Assembly: GCA_964624795.1 (NCBI GenBank)
Contig: CAZUZS010000137.1
Coordinates: 1 to 6,924 of the forward strand
Length of the DNA: 6,924 bases
From: CAZUZS01 sp964624795
GTDB taxonomy: Bacteria > Calditrichota > Calditrichia > RBG-13-44-9
Reading direction: 5' to 3'
The notes beneath the pieces were generated by a model. That model had not been told where the DNA came from, made no database searches, and was given only the letters and a program-made list of their open reading frames with translations. Within the stretch, counting starts at the first letter, position 1. Every line of letters begins with the position of its first letter. Shown piece by piece: positions 5,744 to 6,924 of the stretch. The position numbers were made by a program, and so were the translations under genes.

Positions 5744-6871
5744 TTAATTAAAAAATAATTGGAATTGTATAATTGATTGATAATTTGTTCTGCGCCGTGC
5801 AAACTGAACCCGGCTGTCCAGCATAATTTTTGCCTTATTCCCGGCAATGTAATGGTTAAAGCCCAATATATACCAGGGCGCATTGCTGGTTGCGGAATCC
5901 AAATCTTTGTATTCTTCCAGCGAACCCACCAGTTGGTTCCTGGGGGTAATGCTGTAATCTCCCAGAATATAATATCCGCTGGCTTTTCGGTCACCAAGGT
6001 ACGCTTCGATGTACTCACTTTGGACCGCCCACTTTGGGTGACTCAGAAAGAATTCCAGGCCCCAGCGAAAATCATTTCCGTGAAAGAGAGTTTTATTGCC
6101 GTAGATTTTGGGAAATGCCAGGCCGCTGCTTTGCCGGAAAGCCAGCGAATAGCCGAAATCAGCTTCCATCTTTTTTGGCAAAGAGATGAGGAAATGCAGG
6201 CGATGGGTAAAAAGAAACTTGCGGTCCTCGTTGCCCGCCTTATTCCCCCCGTTGCCGTTAAACATTCCGGCTGATACCTGGATGATTTTAGTCGCGGTCT
6301 GTTTATGCGCCTGAACGCCGATATCCCGGGCACCGGTTTCGGCAGACGGGATCAGCGCATTCACCACTCCGGCACGTTCCACTACCGGTATGTCATAATC
6401 CGGCTGGCTGCGCTGCAGGCTGAAATCCGGCACCATCTGTCCCAGCCGCAAATGCCCCGGCCCAAGCCGGTACTCCCCGTAAACATCCTGCAAGGTAAAG
6501 CTGCCCTCGTTTTGGTACTTGAAAATCCCCTGAACCTTATAAAACCAGTTTCCGGGCACAGGGGCCTGGCCCGCCACCCATAATTTCGCGCGACGGATGG
6601 AAAAACCGGTCACTTCCCGGTAATCATCCGTGAAACGGCCTTGCAGGTAACCGTTCAGACTGGTTGATTGCGAAAAGGACTTTGAAGTGAACAACAGAGC
6701 CATAATCATCCAGAGCAGCAAAACAGAACCCGTGCGCCAACCGAAGTCCCGTGCCGGCTTGTATCTTTTTTTGTTCTCCAGGGCCGGTCCACTTTTTGAA
6801 TTGGGCCGCAAGGCTTGCCGAAAACTCTTTTCCGGCAATTTCAGACGGTCAAAATTCATATATAAGTTCAT
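5744..6871 (-). CDS. Porin O/P-like (phosphate-selective type) outer-membrane barrel
   Basis: A 375-residue outer-membrane beta-barrel of the OprO/OprP type. A hydrophobic segment (about 48-62, VLLLWMIMALLF) followed by SKSFS|QST suggests signal peptidase cleavage after residue 67. The mature part has the family features: GYLQGRFTDDY (74-84), FSIRRAKLWVAG (90-101, the conserved RRxRL-like arginines), WFYKVQGIF (109-117), LQDVYGEY (127-134), LRLGQMVPDFSLQR (141-154), alternating aromatic strands, and a C-terminus ending QFQLFFN with the aromatic residues typical of barrels. Selectivity (phosphate, other oxyanion or a wider substrate) cannot be read. The ATG overlaps the stop of the preceding gene as ATGA (6868-6871), so translation is coupled; GAGG lies rather far upstream. 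This start gives an unusually long basic stretch of 46 residues before the signal segment. No alternative start with a ribosome site was found closer to it, so the start is likely but the odd leader is noted. Confidence 0.82.
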   Translation of the reverse strand: MNLYMNFDRLKLPEKSFRQALRPNSKSGPALENKKRYKPARDFGWRTGSVLLLWMIMALLFTSKSFSQSTSLNGYLQGRFTDDYREVTGFSIRRAKLWVAGQAPVPGNWFYKVQGIFKYQNEGSFTLQDVYGEYRLGPGHLRLGQMVPDFSLQRSQPDYDIPVVERAGVVNALIPSAETGARDIGVQAHKQTATKIIQVSAGMFNGNGGNKAGNEDRKFLFTHRLHFLISLPKKMEADFGYSLAFRQSSGLAFPKIYGNKTLFHGNDFRWGLEFFLSHPKWAVQSEYIEAYLGDRKASGYYILGDYSITPRNQLVGSLEEYKDLDSATSNAPWYILGFNHYIAGNKAKIMLDSRVQFARRRTNYQSIIQFQLFFN

Positions 6872-6924
6872 GAAAGAAAATCCTCAATTTCAGCTTTTTT
6901 TTCTGCCGCATCTTTTTCGCCCAG
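6868..6924 (-). CDS. 3' end of an unidentified gene preceding the porin gene
   Basis: Only the last 18 codons and the TGA are in the window, reading LGEKDAAEKKAEIEDFLS: charged, alanine/lysine/glutamate-rich and probably helical. The stop overlaps the porin ATG by four bases (ATGA), the arrangement of translationally coupled genes in one operon, which is the main reason to call it coding. Function cannot be assigned from this fragment. Confidence 0.6.
   Translation of the reverse strand: MGEKDAAEKKAEIEDFLS

Noticed and set aside
5113..5751. Plus-strand open frame of 212 codons
   Set aside because: It is antisense to the FmdE gene and runs through the terminator T-tract; the FmdE signatures settle the coding strand.
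1..6924. CRISPR arrays, tRNA/rRNA genes, insertion sequences
   Set aside because: No regularly spaced repeats, cloverleaf or ribosomal RNA sequence, transposase frame or terminal inverted repeats were seen on either strand.

Overview
The window looks like part of the chromosome of a Gram-negative-type bacterium. One protein carries a lipoprotein signal (lipobox LITSC) and another is a phosphate-selective (OprO/OprP-like) outer-membrane barrel, so there should be an outer membrane. Starts are mostly preceded by Shine-Dalgarno sequences. The mix of a bis-heme ferric reductase/NOX-like flavocytochrome, a lone dihydrolipoamide-dehydrogenase-like flavoprotein and an FmdE-family protein is reminiscent of environmental anaerobic or microaerophilic bacteria (Desulfobacterota, Calditrichota or KSB1-like groups). 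That placement is an impression from gene content, not something the sequence proves.

Layout. Bases 1-334 hold no clear gene. A 63-codon open but start-less frame on the minus strand (60-251) looks protein-like and may be a gene remnant or repeat. Four plus-strand genes follow: a small W/Y-rich lipoprotein (335-769, GTG start), a ferric reductase/NOX-like membrane flavocytochrome (1069-2349), a class I SAM methyltransferase (2594-3259) and an FAD/NAD disulfide oxidoreductase (3649-5040). They are separated by 240-390 bp gaps containing hairpins, palindromes and a -10-like box, so they are probably separate transcription units and not one operon. A hairpin with T-tracts on both sides (5087-5120) ends the flavoprotein gene and also the convergent minus-strand unit. 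That unit reads, in order of transcription, an unidentified gene of which only the last 18 codons are present (6868-6924), a porin O/P-like barrel (5744-6871) overlapping it by ATGA, and an FmdE-family zinc protein (5122-5724) 19 bp downstream.

How the parts may work together. The minus-strand genes form a tight operon, suggesting outer-membrane uptake of an ion or small substrate linked to a cytoplasmic FmdE-type zinc protein; the substrate cannot be read from the sequence. On the plus strand the recurring theme is redox chemistry: transmembrane NAD(P)H-to-heme electron transfer and a thiol/disulfide flavoenzyme. No mobile element, CRISPR array, tRNA or rRNA was seen, and no clearly undescribed system is demonstrated. 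The most notable items are the porin-FmdE operon, the flavocytochrome with NOX-type heme ligand spacing, the aromatic-tailed lipoprotein and the start-less frame at the left end.
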